DNA from: Chitinophagaceae bacterium
GTDB lineage: Bacteria; Bacteroidota; Bacteroidia; Chitinophagales; Chitinophagaceae
Reading direction: 5' to 3'
Length of the DNA stretch: 13,737 bases
Assembly (NCBI GenBank): GCA_947483345.1
Contig: CANKNL010000053.1
Coordinates: forward strand, 1-13,737
Made by a program: the position numbers and the translations under genes. Positions 1 to 8,162 of this stretch are shown in pieces; position 1 is the first letter of the stretch, and each line of letters opens with the position of its first letter. Under the pieces are notes generated by a model. The model did not search any database. It worked only from the letters and a program-made list of their open reading frames with translations, and was not told the DNA's origin.

Positions 1-882
1 ATGCATCACGAAACCTCGGCATCGGTAACTAATTACGAACGCCAGATGGATACCGCATACCGATTTATGAAAGCCAATGGCTATGATGCTGTAAAGACGG
101 GTTATGTGGGGCATATTATTCCGCGGGGCGAACACCACGACGGACAATGGATGGTGAATCATTATGTAAGGGTAGCACAAAAAACAGCCGATTATAAAAT
201 TATGCTGGATGCGCATGAACCGGTTCGCCCTACAGGCCTCAGCCGAACATATCCCAACTGGCTGGCTTGCGAAGCGGCAAGAGGCATGGAGTTTAATGCC
301 TGGAGCGATGGCAATAAACCAAATCACGATGTTATTTTACCCTTTACCCGTTTTATGGGCGGGCCAATGGATTATACACCGGGTATTTTTCAACTGGAGC
401 TGAATTACTGGGATAAAAATAAAAAGGAAACCATACATACCACATTGGCCAAACAGTTGGCCCTGTATGTAACCATCTGCAGTCCTTTACAAATGGCCGC
501 TGATCTGCCCGAGAGCTATGAAAAAAAATTGGATGCATTTCAGTTTATTAAAGATGTGGCCGTAGATTGGGACGATAGTAAATACCTGGAGGCCGAGCCC
601 GGCGAATATATAACGGTGGCGCGTAAAGCTAAAGGAACCCATAACTGGTTTTTGGGTTCCATTACAAATGAAAACAGCCGCAACAGCCAGGTTAGTCTTG
701 ATTTTTTAGATGCCAATAAAAAATATACAGCCATTATGTATGCCGATGCACCGGATGCCGACTATCAAAAAAATCCGGCTGCTTACATCATCAGCAAGCA
801 GGTAGTGGATAATAAAACTGTTTTAAACCTTAAATTAGCACCGGGTGGCGGAACGGCCATCAGCATCATGCCGGTAAAATAA
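1..882 (+). CDS. susB: GH97 (SusB-like) inverting alpha-glucosidase, C-terminal part
   Basis: This is the C-terminal 293 residues of a glycoside hydrolase family 97 enzyme; the window edge cuts the gene and the ATG at position 1 is an internal Met. SusB enzymes are about 740 residues long and release glucose from alpha-glucans in the periplasm. The fragment opens with HHETS, where Glu4 matches SusB catalytic base Glu439. Glu73 (AHEPVRPTG) matches Glu508, Glu91 matches the calcium ligand Glu526, and Glu97 (ARGME) matches the general acid Glu532. The 4-to-73 spacing equals the SusB 439-to-508 spacing as I recall it. This set of glutamates points to the inverting alpha-glucosidase branch, not the retaining alpha-galactosidase branch, which uses an Asp nucleophile. 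The C-terminal beta-domain is complete and ends AISIMPVK. Assignment to GH97 is strong; the exact substrate is inferred from similarity to SusB. Confidence 0.93.
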   Translation: MHHETSASVTNYERQMDTAYRFMKANGYDAVKTGYVGHIIPRGEHHDGQWMVNHYVRVAQKTADYKIMLDAHEPVRPTGLSRTYPNWLACEAARGMEFNAWSDGNKPNHDVILPFTRFMGGPMDYTPGIFQLELNYWDKNKKETIHTTLAKQLALYVTICSPLQMAADLPESYEKKLDAFQFIKDVAVDWDDSKYLEAEPGEYITVARKAKGTHNWFLGSITNENSRNSQVSLDFLDANKKYTAIMYADAPDADYQKNPAAYIISKQVVDNKTVLNLKLAPGGGTAISIMPVK

Positions 883-918
883 ATGGTCAACATTCAGGAC
901 TCTGTGTGTGATTAAATC

Positions 919-954
919 ACCGGTTAAATTGAATTGATAATTATCCGGTTTTTT
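919..954 (+). terminator. Candidate intrinsic terminator after the GH97 gene
   Basis: ACCGG (919-923) pairs with CCGGT (945-949), and after one mismatch TAA (925-927) pairs with TTA (941-943). Six T residues (949-954) follow directly. It lies 37 bp after the alpha-glucosidase stop codon, where a plus-strand terminator is expected. The stem is short and interrupted, so this is a moderate call. Confidence 0.5.
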
Positions 955-1140
955 GCCCATGCGATTATTTATACGGCCCGGTTTAGTTATAGGCTTAGGC
1001 TATAAATTAATGCAGCATTACGTTGCAGGGGTAGTTGTTATATAGGTCTATGGTAACAATTAGTGTTGCCTGTAAAAAAGAGCGGCGCCATGTCATTGTA
1101 TCTTACCTTTACTTTTTACAAAACTGATAATACCATCCAA

Positions 1141-2364
1141 GTGAAAAAAAATATTGGTTTACTACTTTTGCTGGTTGTAATGAATTGCTTTACTGTATTA
1201 CTGGCACAAACGGCTACTGAATTTAATAACCAGGGCCTGGAAAAGTTTAAAGCCAAAAATTATGCTGCTGCGCTACTCGATTTTAATAAGGCCACAGCGC
1301 TGGATGCTAAAAATGAAAAAGCTTTTCACAACAGGGGCCTGGTAAAATATGCGTTGAAAGATTTTACAGGCTCAATAAGCGATCATACCAAAGCCATTGA
1401 ATTAAATGCGGCATACAGCAATGCCTATAACGACCGGGGCATGGCTTATAACCGGCTTAATGATTTTGCAGCGGCCTTGTTGGATTTTGATAAAGCGATC
1501 GCCATTGACCCGGCCTATTATCAGGCATATAAAAACCGGGCATCGCTGAATTATGCGGCAAAAAATGAAGCCGCAGCCGACAAAGATTATGCCACCTGTA
1601 TCACATTAAAGCCAACCGATGCAGATGGGTATGTAGGAAGAGGATCGATTAAAAGTAATCAGAATAAATATGCCGAGGCCATTGTTTTTTATGACCAGGC
1701 GATTGCCCTGGAACCCAATCTGGTTATAGCTGTACTTAACAGGGGTAATGCCAAATTTGCCAGTAAAGATGTGGCCGGCGCACTGGCCGATTTTTTAAAA
1801 GTGACCACTTTACAACCCAATAATGCCAATGTGTATTTTAATCTGGGGGTTATTTATACCGGTAAAAATAAAAGTGCTGAGGCCATTGCCGCATTTAAAA
1901 AGTATAATAGTTTTTTACCCAATGAATGGCCCGGTTACAAAAATATGGCCGATGTGTTTTATCAGCAATTGGCTAAATACGACAGCAGTGAATTTTATTA
2001 TAACAAAGCCTGGCAACTCAATAAAAAAGATAAAGACATTATAGAAAGACTGGCCTATAGTATGCTAAATCAAAAAAAGATACCCGACGCCGTGGCCATG
2101 TTTAAAAATCAGATTGCTTTTTTGCCGCAGGATCCCTGGGGTTATTATAATTTGGGTGCAGCCTTAAGTGTGGGAAAACAACCCGAAGAATCGATCAAAA
2201 ATCTGGATATGGCATTGGACAAACGTATGGTAGAACTGCCCTTTTGGGAAACAGATAAAAACCTGAATAATGTGCGTATGCTGGGCGATTTTAAAAATAT
2301 GTTGAAAAAATATTTTAATAAAGATATTCTCGCCAAGTATCCGAATTTGTTTGGTGGATTTTAA
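1141..2364 (+). CDS. Exported tetratricopeptide-repeat protein
   Basis: The protein is about 407 residues when started at the GTG at 1141. That start gives a textbook signal peptide: KK, then a leucine/valine-rich core, ending near LLAQ. An ATG at 1090 in the same frame would add 17 residues before the KK and is less likely. The remainder is almost entirely TPR helices; I count about ten 34-residue units, recognisable by recurrent signatures such as AFHNRG, AYNDRG, AYKNRA, GYVGRG, VYFNLG and YYNLG, with Pro near unit ends. There is no enzymatic domain. TPR arrays bind proteins, so a scaffold or adaptor role in the periplasm is the likely function, but the partner is unknown. The following lipoprotein gene starts 78 bp downstream on the same strand and may be co-transcribed. 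Confidence 0.85.
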   Translation: MKKNIGLLLLLVVMNCFTVLLAQTATEFNNQGLEKFKAKNYAAALLDFNKATALDAKNEKAFHNRGLVKYALKDFTGSISDHTKAIELNAAYSNAYNDRGMAYNRLNDFAAALLDFDKAIAIDPAYYQAYKNRASLNYAAKNEAAADKDYATCITLKPTDADGYVGRGSIKSNQNKYAEAIVFYDQAIALEPNLVIAVLNRGNAKFASKDVAGALADFLKVTTLQPNNANVYFNLGVIYTGKNKSAEAIAAFKKYNSFLPNEWPGYKNMADVFYQQLAKYDSSEFYYNKAWQLNKKDKDIIERLAYSMLNQKKIPDAVAMFKNQIAFLPQDPWGYYNLGAALSVGKQPEESIKNLDMALDKRMVELPFWETDKNLNNVRMLGDFKNMLKKYFNKDILAKYPNLFGGF

Positions 2365-2442
2365 ATGCCAACTTAATATTGGGCAAGTCGTATTCTGATT
2401 GTCTAAAGAAAAATATAACTAAAACTAAACGGTATAATCTGT

Positions 2443-3996
2443 ATGAAAAAAATAGTAGTTTGTTCATTTATTTCGGTATTCATTTTTATAACGGCCTGTA
2501 ATACCAGCAGGCAGTCCGCTTCAACAACCGATAATGGCATCATTAGCATCACTCTGGTGCAGATCAATGATGTGTATGAAATAGCACCGCTAAATGGAGG
2601 CAAAGCAGGTGGCATGGCCAGGGTGGCATCCCTTAAAAAAACAATTCTCAGCGAAAATCCCAATACCTTAATGCTGATAGCCGGCGATTTTTTGAGTCCA
2701 TCGGTGTACAACAGTTTAAAATATGAGGGCAGCAGAATACGGGGGAAACAAATGGTGGAAGCCATGAATGCAGCAGGCGTTGACCTGGCCGTTTTTGGTA
2801 ATCACGAATTTGATATTCCGGAAGCTGACCTGCAAAGCCGCATCAATGAATCAAACTTCACATGGATATCTTCTAATACTTTTCAAAAAAAAGCTGAAGG
2901 TCTTTTACCATTTGTAAAACATCAGGCTTCGGGTGATGCCGCATTTCCTCAAACCTATATCTTACAAATGAAAGATGCTGATGGCACTACAGCCAAAATT
3001 GGTTTTATAGGTCTGACACTGCCATTTAATAAAGCGGGATATGTAGGTTATACTGATGCTTTTGCAACTGCGCAAAAATTGTATGATCAGCTTAAGGATT
3101 CCTGCGAAGCCGTGGTAGCCATTACACACCAGTCTATGGACGATGATATTAAACTGGCCAGGCAAATACCCGGGCTGGCATTGATCATTGGCGGACATGA
3201 GCACGAGCGGCATTATGCTAAAATTGGCCAGGTGTATATTACCAAGGCAGATGCCAATGCCAAATCGGCCTATATGATTAAGTTAACAATAAATAAAAAC
3301 CGGCATATGCGTAAGGCAGAAGCCAGTCTTATAGATATTAATGAAAGCATAGCCATAGATTCAGCTACGGATGTGGTTGTAAAAAAATGGTCAGCTATTG
3401 CCAATAAAAGTTATGCCTCGCTTGGTTTTGATGCCACAAAAATTTGCATGCAATCGGGTGAGCCACTTGATGGCAGAGAAGCGTATATCCGTACCACTAA
3501 AACAAATTTTACCAGTCTGATCGTTACCGCTATGGAAAAAGCATCACCGGCAGCAGACCTGGTTATTATTAATTCCGGTTCAATAAGGGTGGATGATATT
3601 TTACAAATGCCCGTTACACAATATGATGTTATACGCAGTCTGCCTTTTGGAGGCAGCATCATGGAAGTGGATATGAAAGGAAGTCTGCTTATACAAATAT
3701 TAAACGCCGGTAAAAAAAATGTTGGCGCCGGTGGGTTTCTTCAATATTCTCAAACAGTAACCAACGACAGTGTTGCCGGTACCTGGGCTTTACAGGATAA
3801 ACGCATTGAGGCCGATAACGTTTATAAGGTAGCCATCACCGATTTTTTAATGACAGGTGGCGAAGCGAATATGGATTTCCTTACCGCCAAAAACCCTGAT
3901 GTGGTAAAGGTTTACCCGGTATTTACGGCTTTAAATGATCCCCGGAGTGATGTGCGCAGGGCGATCATTAATTTTATGGAAGGGCTGGGGAAATAA
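2443..3996 (+). CDS. 5'-nucleotidase/UshA-family metallophosphoesterase lipoprotein
   Basis: This 517-residue protein begins with a lipoprotein signal peptide, with lipobox ITAC and lipidated Cys19. The N-terminal calcineurin-like phosphoesterase domain shows the metal-binding signatures in order: NDVYE (Asp43), GDFLSP (Asp82), GNHEFD (Asn120, His121), ITHQ (His229) and GGHEHE (His252, His254). The C-terminal 5'-nucleotidase substrate domain follows, with NSGSIR and LPFGGS motifs. Proteins of this family hydrolyse phosphate from nucleotides or related phosphoesters outside the cytoplasm, here probably at the outer or inner membrane. In UshA the first motif is D-x-H; here the His is Tyr45, as I recall for the CG11883-like subgroup. 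The exact substrate is therefore uncertain. Length and domain order are normal for the family. Confidence 0.88.
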   Translation: MKKIVVCSFISVFIFITACNTSRQSASTTDNGIISITLVQINDVYEIAPLNGGKAGGMARVASLKKTILSENPNTLMLIAGDFLSPSVYNSLKYEGSRIRGKQMVEAMNAAGVDLAVFGNHEFDIPEADLQSRINESNFTWISSNTFQKKAEGLLPFVKHQASGDAAFPQTYILQMKDADGTTAKIGFIGLTLPFNKAGYVGYTDAFATAQKLYDQLKDSCEAVVAITHQSMDDDIKLARQIPGLALIIGGHEHERHYAKIGQVYITKADANAKSAYMIKLTINKNRHMRKAEASLIDINESIAIDSATDVVVKKWSAIANKSYASLGFDATKICMQSGEPLDGREAYIRTTKTNFTSLIVTAMEKASPAADLVIINSGSIRVDDILQMPVTQYDVIRSLPFGGSIMEVDMKGSLLIQILNAGKKNVGAGGFLQYSQTVTNDSVAGTWALQDKRIEADNVYKVAITDFLMTGGEANMDFLTAKNPDVVKVYPVFTALNDPRSDVRRAIINFMEGLGK

Positions 3997-4019
3997 TATC
4001 AGCAACAACTGATATTATT
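3992..4019. terminator. Hairpin between convergent nucleotidase and sulfatase genes
   Basis: AATAATATCAG (3992-4002) pairs perfectly with CTGATATTATT (4009-4019) around a 6-nt CAACAA loop. The left arm includes the nucleotidase TAA stop codon. Only a weak T-rich stretch follows, but the position between two convergent genes suits a transcript-end hairpin working from either side. Confidence 0.55.
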
Positions 4020-4102
4020 CATTTTATCATGCCGGGGATATGTAAAATACTATCCGTTAAAAATCATAAATAGGTTTACACCTGTTTACATTAAATGGGG
4101 CA

Positions 4103-5632
4103 TCAACTCGGAAAGCGAAACCATTTGCCATTTACTTCTATGAGTACATCAGCCGCACTGGGCCATAAAGGTTTTATCGAATTTTTTTTCTCCCAATCTT
4201 TTAAAGCGTCTTTGAGCTCTTTTAATTTATCGGGTTGTTTGGCAGAGAGGTTAACCATTTCTTTGCGGTCTGTAGCTATATTAAAAAGGTAGCTGATTTT
4301 ATTTTTTTCATTCACCACTAATTTCCAGTCGCCCTGGCGAAAGGCTTTTGAATACCCATTTCTCCAAAAAAATAGTTGATGAGGTAAGGCCGTATCTGTT
4401 TTAAGATAGGGGAGCAGGTTAACGCCATCATAAGGGCGGTCGGTAGCCAATGGGGCTTCTGATACAGCGGCAATGGTACTATAAATATCCAGTGCAGAAA
4501 CGGGGTGGGTATAGGTTTGTCCGCCTGATAGGCCCTTGGGGTATTTTATAAAGAAGGGAACTGCCAGGCCGCCATCAAAATGCGTGGCTTTGCCGCCGCG
4601 GAGTGGTGCATTATCGGTAGCTCTGGTATAGGTGGCACCGCCATTATCGCTGATAAAAAAAATAAGGCAGTTATCACTCAATCCTTCCTCATCTAATTTT
4701 TTAATGACTGATCCAACGGCATCATCAAGGGCTTCAATCATGCCACTGTAAACGCGTTTAACCGAATCGGTTACAGACTGCAGGCGGTCGAAATATTTTT
4801 TTGGCACCTGAAATGGATCATGTGGTGCATTAAATGACAGGGTAAGAAAAAAGGGTTTTGATTTATTTTTTTCAATAAAATCAATGCCTTTATCGGCCAG
4901 CGTAAACGTAAGATAACCGGGATCTTTTACTATGGTTCTGCCTTCTTTAATGGCAGTAGAGCCATGCCGGGGAGCCCAGGCCGGTATCTCCGAAAAAGCC
5001 CAGGGCAGATGCATGTTGATGTACAGGCTGCTATCAACAGGGTCATCAACATAGCGGCTGAGCGCCCCATCAAAATAATAACTGTAATCAAATCCATGCT
5101 GATCGGGAAATACATCGGGCGAAGAACTCAAATTCCATTTGCCAATGTAACCTGTTGAATAGCCTTTTTGTTTTAGCAGATCAGCGATGGTTATTTCACC
5201 GGTAGGCAGGTCAGTAACATACACGGAGCGGTCTAAAAAAAAATCGGGCTTCAGTGTAGCAATGCCCACAGGTTTCTTTTTTGCCGATAAAAAATGACGG
5301 GTTAATGTTTTCTTAACCGAAGGGGCAAACTTATCGTACAGCATAAATTCTGCTCCAAAGCGTTGCTGATAGCGGCCTGTAATGATGCCCATGCGTGAAG
5401 GGGCACAAATGGGTGAGGTCACATAGGCCTGTGTAAAACGGGCTCCCAGTACCCCCAACGAATCGATATGGGGTGTGTGTACATATGTATTTCCATAACT
5501 GGCCAGGTCGCTATACCCAAGGTCATCGGCAATTATAAGAATGATATTGGGCTGTGTTTTGGTTTGTGCCCATGCATTAACCAGGGTAAAAAATACCAGC
5601 AATAGGGTTTGCGATAGCGTTTTTAGAATCAT
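4103..5632 (-). CDS. Secreted formylglycine-dependent sulfatase (S1 family)
   Basis: This 509-residue sulfatase hydrolyses sulfate esters, most likely on a sulfated glycan, in the periplasm or outside the cell. It starts with a signal peptide ending near AWAQ. The metal ligands ADD (Asp36, Asp37) open the domain. The C-x-P-S-R maturation motif follows as ICAPSR, with Cys76 the residue converted to formylglycine. Further conserved elements are APHDPF (His271), ISDNGG (Asp329, Asn330) and LRGGK (Lys348). One oddity is GKWN at 164-167, where most sulfatases have GKWH; the His normally contacts the formylglycine. The length is typical for the family. A matching maturase is not in the window. The gene is convergent with the nucleotidase and divergent from the toxin-antitoxin cassette. 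The substrate cannot be inferred. Confidence 0.92.
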   Translation of the reverse strand: MILKTLSQTLLLVFFTLVNAWAQTKTQPNIILIIADDLGYSDLASYGNTYVHTPHIDSLGVLGARFTQAYVTSPICAPSRMGIITGRYQQRFGAEFMLYDKFAPSVKKTLTRHFLSAKKKPVGIATLKPDFFLDRSVYVTDLPTGEITIADLLKQKGYSTGYIGKWNLSSSPDVFPDQHGFDYSYYFDGALSRYVDDPVDSSLYINMHLPWAFSEIPAWAPRHGSTAIKEGRTIVKDPGYLTFTLADKGIDFIEKNKSKPFFLTLSFNAPHDPFQVPKKYFDRLQSVTDSVKRVYSGMIEALDDAVGSVIKKLDEEGLSDNCLIFFISDNGGATYTRATDNAPLRGGKATHFDGGLAVPFFIKYPKGLSGGQTYTHPVSALDIYSTIAAVSEAPLATDRPYDGVNLLPYLKTDTALPHQLFFWRNGYSKAFRQGDWKLVVNEKNKISYLFNIATDRKEMVNLSAKQPDKLKELKDALKDWEKKNSIKPLWPSAADVLIEVNGKWFRFPS

Positions 5633-5857
5633 ATTTTTTAGTGGCCTGGGGTGATGTTTACCGGTTAAAAGCCAAGTTAAAATAAAATCGGCAAAAAAGA
5701 GGAATGGACTAAAATATCAAAAGTGACTTTAGTTCATCCGAAGAAACTTTAGCAGGAGCAAACCATATTAACTTGATTAAACGAGTGTAACCAACTTTAA
5801 GCTAAAGCTTCCCCCTCTTTCACATAATGCACTCTGGAAAGCGGAATAACCAATTAC

Positions 5858-5894
5858 ATTTCGTCCCAAATATTTACTATATTTGGGACGAAAT
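5858..5894. promoter_or_regulatory. Perfect 16-bp inverted repeat, likely antitoxin operator
   Basis: ATTTCGTCCCAAATAT (5858-5873) and its exact reverse complement (5879-5894) flank the 5-bp spacer TTACT. The element ends 7 bp before the start codon at 5902. AbiEi-type antitoxins are known to bind inverted repeats in their own promoter and repress it, so this is the natural candidate operator. The match between arms has no mismatch, far beyond chance for this window size. Confidence 0.8.
5878..5885 (+). promoter_or_regulatory. Bacteroidota-type -7 element TATATTTG
   Basis: TATATTTG matches the Bacteroidota consensus TAnnTTTG exactly and lies inside the right half of the inverted repeat. Transcription would start around 5890, giving a leader of only about a dozen bases. 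No good -33 TTTG is visible at the usual distance. A repressor bound to the repeat would cover this element, which supports autoregulation. Confidence 0.5.
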
Positions 5895-5901
5895 ATAAGA
5901 A

Positions 5902-6504
5902 ATGACACGACCAGTTGTAACAAATACAGTTATTGAAGAGCTTAAAAAACTGCAAAAAGGAAGCATTCTTTTTGTAGATGACTTTTTGGATTTTGGTAAT
6001 CCCGAAAGTGTAAAAAAAGCATTGTTCAGGATGGAACAAAAAGGCTTGCTTATTCGTTTGGCTCATGGCATTTACTTATATCCAAAAACGGATAAAACTT
6101 TGGGCGTATTATCTCCTTCAGCAGAAGAAATGGCCATGGCAATAGCAAAAAGAGATAAGGCAAGGATAATTCCAACTGGTGTTCAGGCATTAAATAAATT
6201 GGGGCTTTCAACTCAAATTCCTTTAAAAGTTGTTTTCTTAACCGATGGTGCAGCAAGAAGCATTAAAATTGGAAAACGAACGATTACGTTTAAGAAAACA
6301 AGTCCCAAAAGCTTACTAGCAAAAGGCGAAATAAGTGGACTGGCTATTCAGGCATTAAAAAGCATAGGAGAGCATAAAATTGAAAAGGAGATTTTAACAA
6401 GGCTACTCAATATTCTTAAAAAAGAAAAGAAAGAAAATATTGTGCATGATGCCAAACTTGCACCAGCCTGGATAAATAAAATACTAATGAGTACAGCAAA
6501 ATAA
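5902..6504 (+). CDS. DUF6088/AbiEi-like antitoxin, winged-helix regulator
   Basis: This 200-residue protein is the likely antitoxin of a type IV (AbiE-like) pair. Residues 1-60 read as a winged helix: a helix start, FVDDFLDFG, then the recognition region ESVKKALFRMEQKGLLIRL, and the wing HGIYLYPK, a pattern typical of AbiEi-like N-terminal domains. The second half carries the DUF6088-type signature PTGVQALNKLGLS followed by VVFLTDG and GKRTITFKK, then a helical end. AbiEi antitoxins bind operator DNA and neutralise the toxin without a stable complex. The inverted repeat just upstream is the probable binding site. The ATG at 5902 is chosen because it directly follows the operator and heads the conserved domain. 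The stop codon is one base before the toxin start. Base composition is more AT-rich than the neighbouring enzymes. Confidence 0.82.
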   Translation: MTRPVVTNTVIEELKKLQKGSILFVDDFLDFGNPESVKKALFRMEQKGLLIRLAHGIYLYPKTDKTLGVLSPSAEEMAMAIAKRDKARIIPTGVQALNKLGLSTQIPLKVVFLTDGAARSIKIGKRTITFKKTSPKSLLAKGEISGLAIQALKSIGEHKIEKEILTRLLNILKKEKKENIVHDAKLAPAWINKILMSTAK

Positions 6505-6505
6505 T

Positions 6506-7510
6506 ATGAACACAGATTGGTTAAAAATAGCGAAAGAAAGACGCATTGAAATTCTCAATCAAGCCAGTAATAGTACAGGGCTACCAGCTATTGCCATTGA
6601 AAAAGATTGGTGGGTAACAATGACATTAAAAGCTTCTTTTGAATTAAAGTATTCTACAAGCATTGTTTTTAAAGGTGGCACTTCGTTAAGCAAAGGTTGG
6701 AATCTGATAGAACGATTTTCGGAAGATATTGATTTGGCAATTGACAGAAAATTCTTTGGTTTTGAAGGTGATATCGGTAAAAGCCAAATCAAAAATTTAA
6801 GAAAGATATCCTGCGAATTTATTTCCACCACTTTCTTGGAAGATTTAACAAAGTTGTTTACCAAATGGAAAGTAATTGATGAATGCCAATTAAATGCTCA
6901 ACCAATTACAGATTCAGATAAAGACCCACAGGTAATTGACATTCAATACAATTCTGTATTTGACAAATCTGATTATTTGCCACAGAGAGTTTTAATAGAA
7001 GTAAGTTCCCGTTCATTGATGGAGCCAAGTGAAAACAGGGAAATCAAATCAATACTTAGTGTGGCATTTCCAAATCAAGAATTTGCAACTGAAACGTTTA
7101 GTATTTCAACCGTTTTACCACAAAGAACATTTTTAGAAAAGATATTTTTATTGCACGAAGAATTTTCGCAGCACACAACGAAAATTCGTATTGACAGGTT
7201 ATCAAGACACTTGTATGATTTAGAAAAATTAATGGACACAGAACATGGAAAGGCTGCGATCAATGATACAGATTTATATAAGGGCATAGTTGCACACAGA
7301 GAAAAATTCAATCCGCTTCGTGGCCTTGACTATGCTAACCACATTCCAAGTAAAATAAAAATCATTCCACCCAACTCAGTAATAAAAGAGTGGGAAAAAG
7401 ATTATCAGGCTATGACACAGAATATGATTTATGGTGACCCATTAAATTTTGACAAGCTAATAAAGAGGATTCAGGAATTGCAAGAAAGAATAAATGCAAT
7501 GGCTCACTGA
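6506..7510 (+). CDS. AbiEii-family nucleotidyltransferase toxin
   Basis: This 334-residue protein belongs to the AbiEii/MenA-like nucleotidyltransferase family (PF08843). Visible motifs are EKDWW (32-36), the nucleotide-binding KGGTSLS (56-62), and the metal-binding D-x-D in SEDIDL (Asp74, Asp76). Further on come LIEVSSRSL with a nearby Pro, TFLEKIFLLHEEF, and RLSRHLYDLEKL, all family signatures in the expected order. Related toxins transfer nucleotides to target RNA, such as tRNA, or bind GTP, and cause growth arrest or abortive phage infection. The length is ordinary and all catalytic motifs are intact. The start codon follows the antitoxin stop after one base, so translation is probably coupled. 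Base composition matches the antitoxin and is AT-rich relative to the flanks. The specific target is unknown. Confidence 0.88.
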   Translation: MNTDWLKIAKERRIEILNQASNSTGLPAIAIEKDWWVTMTLKASFELKYSTSIVFKGGTSLSKGWNLIERFSEDIDLAIDRKFFGFEGDIGKSQIKNLRKISCEFISTTFLEDLTKLFTKWKVIDECQLNAQPITDSDKDPQVIDIQYNSVFDKSDYLPQRVLIEVSSRSLMEPSENREIKSILSVAFPNQEFATETFSISTVLPQRTFLEKIFLLHEEFSQHTTKIRIDRLSRHLYDLEKLMDTEHGKAAINDTDLYKGIVAHREKFNPLRGLDYANHIPSKIKIIPPNSVIKEWEKDYQAMTQNMIYGDPLNFDKLIKRIQELQERINAMAH

Positions 7511-7523
7511 CCCACGCAAAAGC

Positions 7524-7676
7524 AGTATCATTTAACTGCTGCTGAAGCCTATCATATTTTATGGTGCGGTCTTTTATTTTGACAAGGCCCTGACTTATCT
7601 TTTCCTTTTTTAATTGAATCTCATCACCCGAAAAGGTGTTTTCCTGTTTATTCGGTTCCTGTAAATATTTTTCGGC
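7524..7676 (-). pseudogene. Fragment of a probable IS1182-type transposase
   Basis: Read on the minus strand from 7676 to 7524, a 51-codon stretch without stops encodes a charged helical sequence including AEKYLQEPN, GDEIQLKKEKIS, and IKDRTIKYDRLQQQLNDT. This resembles the linker just before the catalytic DDE domain in IS1182-family transposases, where a K/E-rich coiled helix ending in a KY-LL-QL-T pattern precedes Q-I-S-L-T-D-P-D. Here the similarity ends at NDT and the conserved TDPD part is absent. There is a stop in frame on the N-terminal side. It has no start codon and is a remnant. Identification is by eye from family memory and is moderate. Confidence 0.45.
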
Positions 7677-7732
7677 CTATTTACAAGACGATGGGAGGGT
7701 TTTTAACAAAAGCTACTGAAGGGCTTTAGTAA

Positions 7733-7754
7733 ACCTGCCTGCCGGTAGGCTGGT
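7733..7754. repeat. Dispersed palindrome, copy 1 (CCTGCCTGCCGGT type)
   Basis: The 22-base element starts ACCTGCCTGCCGG and ends in TAGGCTGGT. It folds on itself about 7743/7744 with eleven pairs, two of them G-T wobbles. The same core occurs at 12546-12561 and 12761-12780. Confidence 0.6.
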
Positions 7755-8162
7755 ACCGGTTGTACTTGCTATGAGATTCAGTCGGTATTATTAGGTTAGT
7801 AAAGCGATGCACGATCTGTTTTTACACCCAAGGGCCCAATCAGAATACCGGGCACGGGCAATGGCAGATTTTTTTGTTTTGTAATGATTAACTGAAGCTG
7901 GTTCCTAAAACCTGATGACGGGTTATTGAGTTTAATCAAATAAGCATATGATGTGAATCAGTATTTGTGCAACAAACAACATGTAAATTGTATTCTAAAC
8001 CAGGGTATTAAAAATCGGTTTCCCATGAAATGGATGGGCAGCTGCAGATCAGGTACAACCAATACTTATTTGCCTGCAGATGGATCTGTGACCGGGGTAG
8101 CCTTTTAAATGAAACTGATTTCTTAAGCCACCTGCTTAACCGAAGTTGATAAATACTATTTT

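Larger units (their letters stand above)
7511..8162. other. Intergenic debris between toxin and usp genes
   Basis: These 650 bases hold no intact gene. The left part contains a minus-strand transposase-like fragment (7524-7676) and a palindrome of the CCTGCCTGCC family (7733-7754), annotated separately. From about 7760 to 8162 I see only short interrupted frames and no RNA gene. The usp promoter must lie near the right end, but no consensus match is evident. Confidence 0.6.

Noticed and set aside
1..3. ATG at position 1 as a true start
   Set aside because: The residues directly after it match the middle of SusB, including catalytic Glu439, so the gene begins outside the window.
1063..1140. 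Upstream starts (GTG 1063, ATG 1090) for the TPR protein
   Set aside because: They place a long segment before the signal peptide; the GTG at 1141 gives a normal KK-hydrophobic leader.
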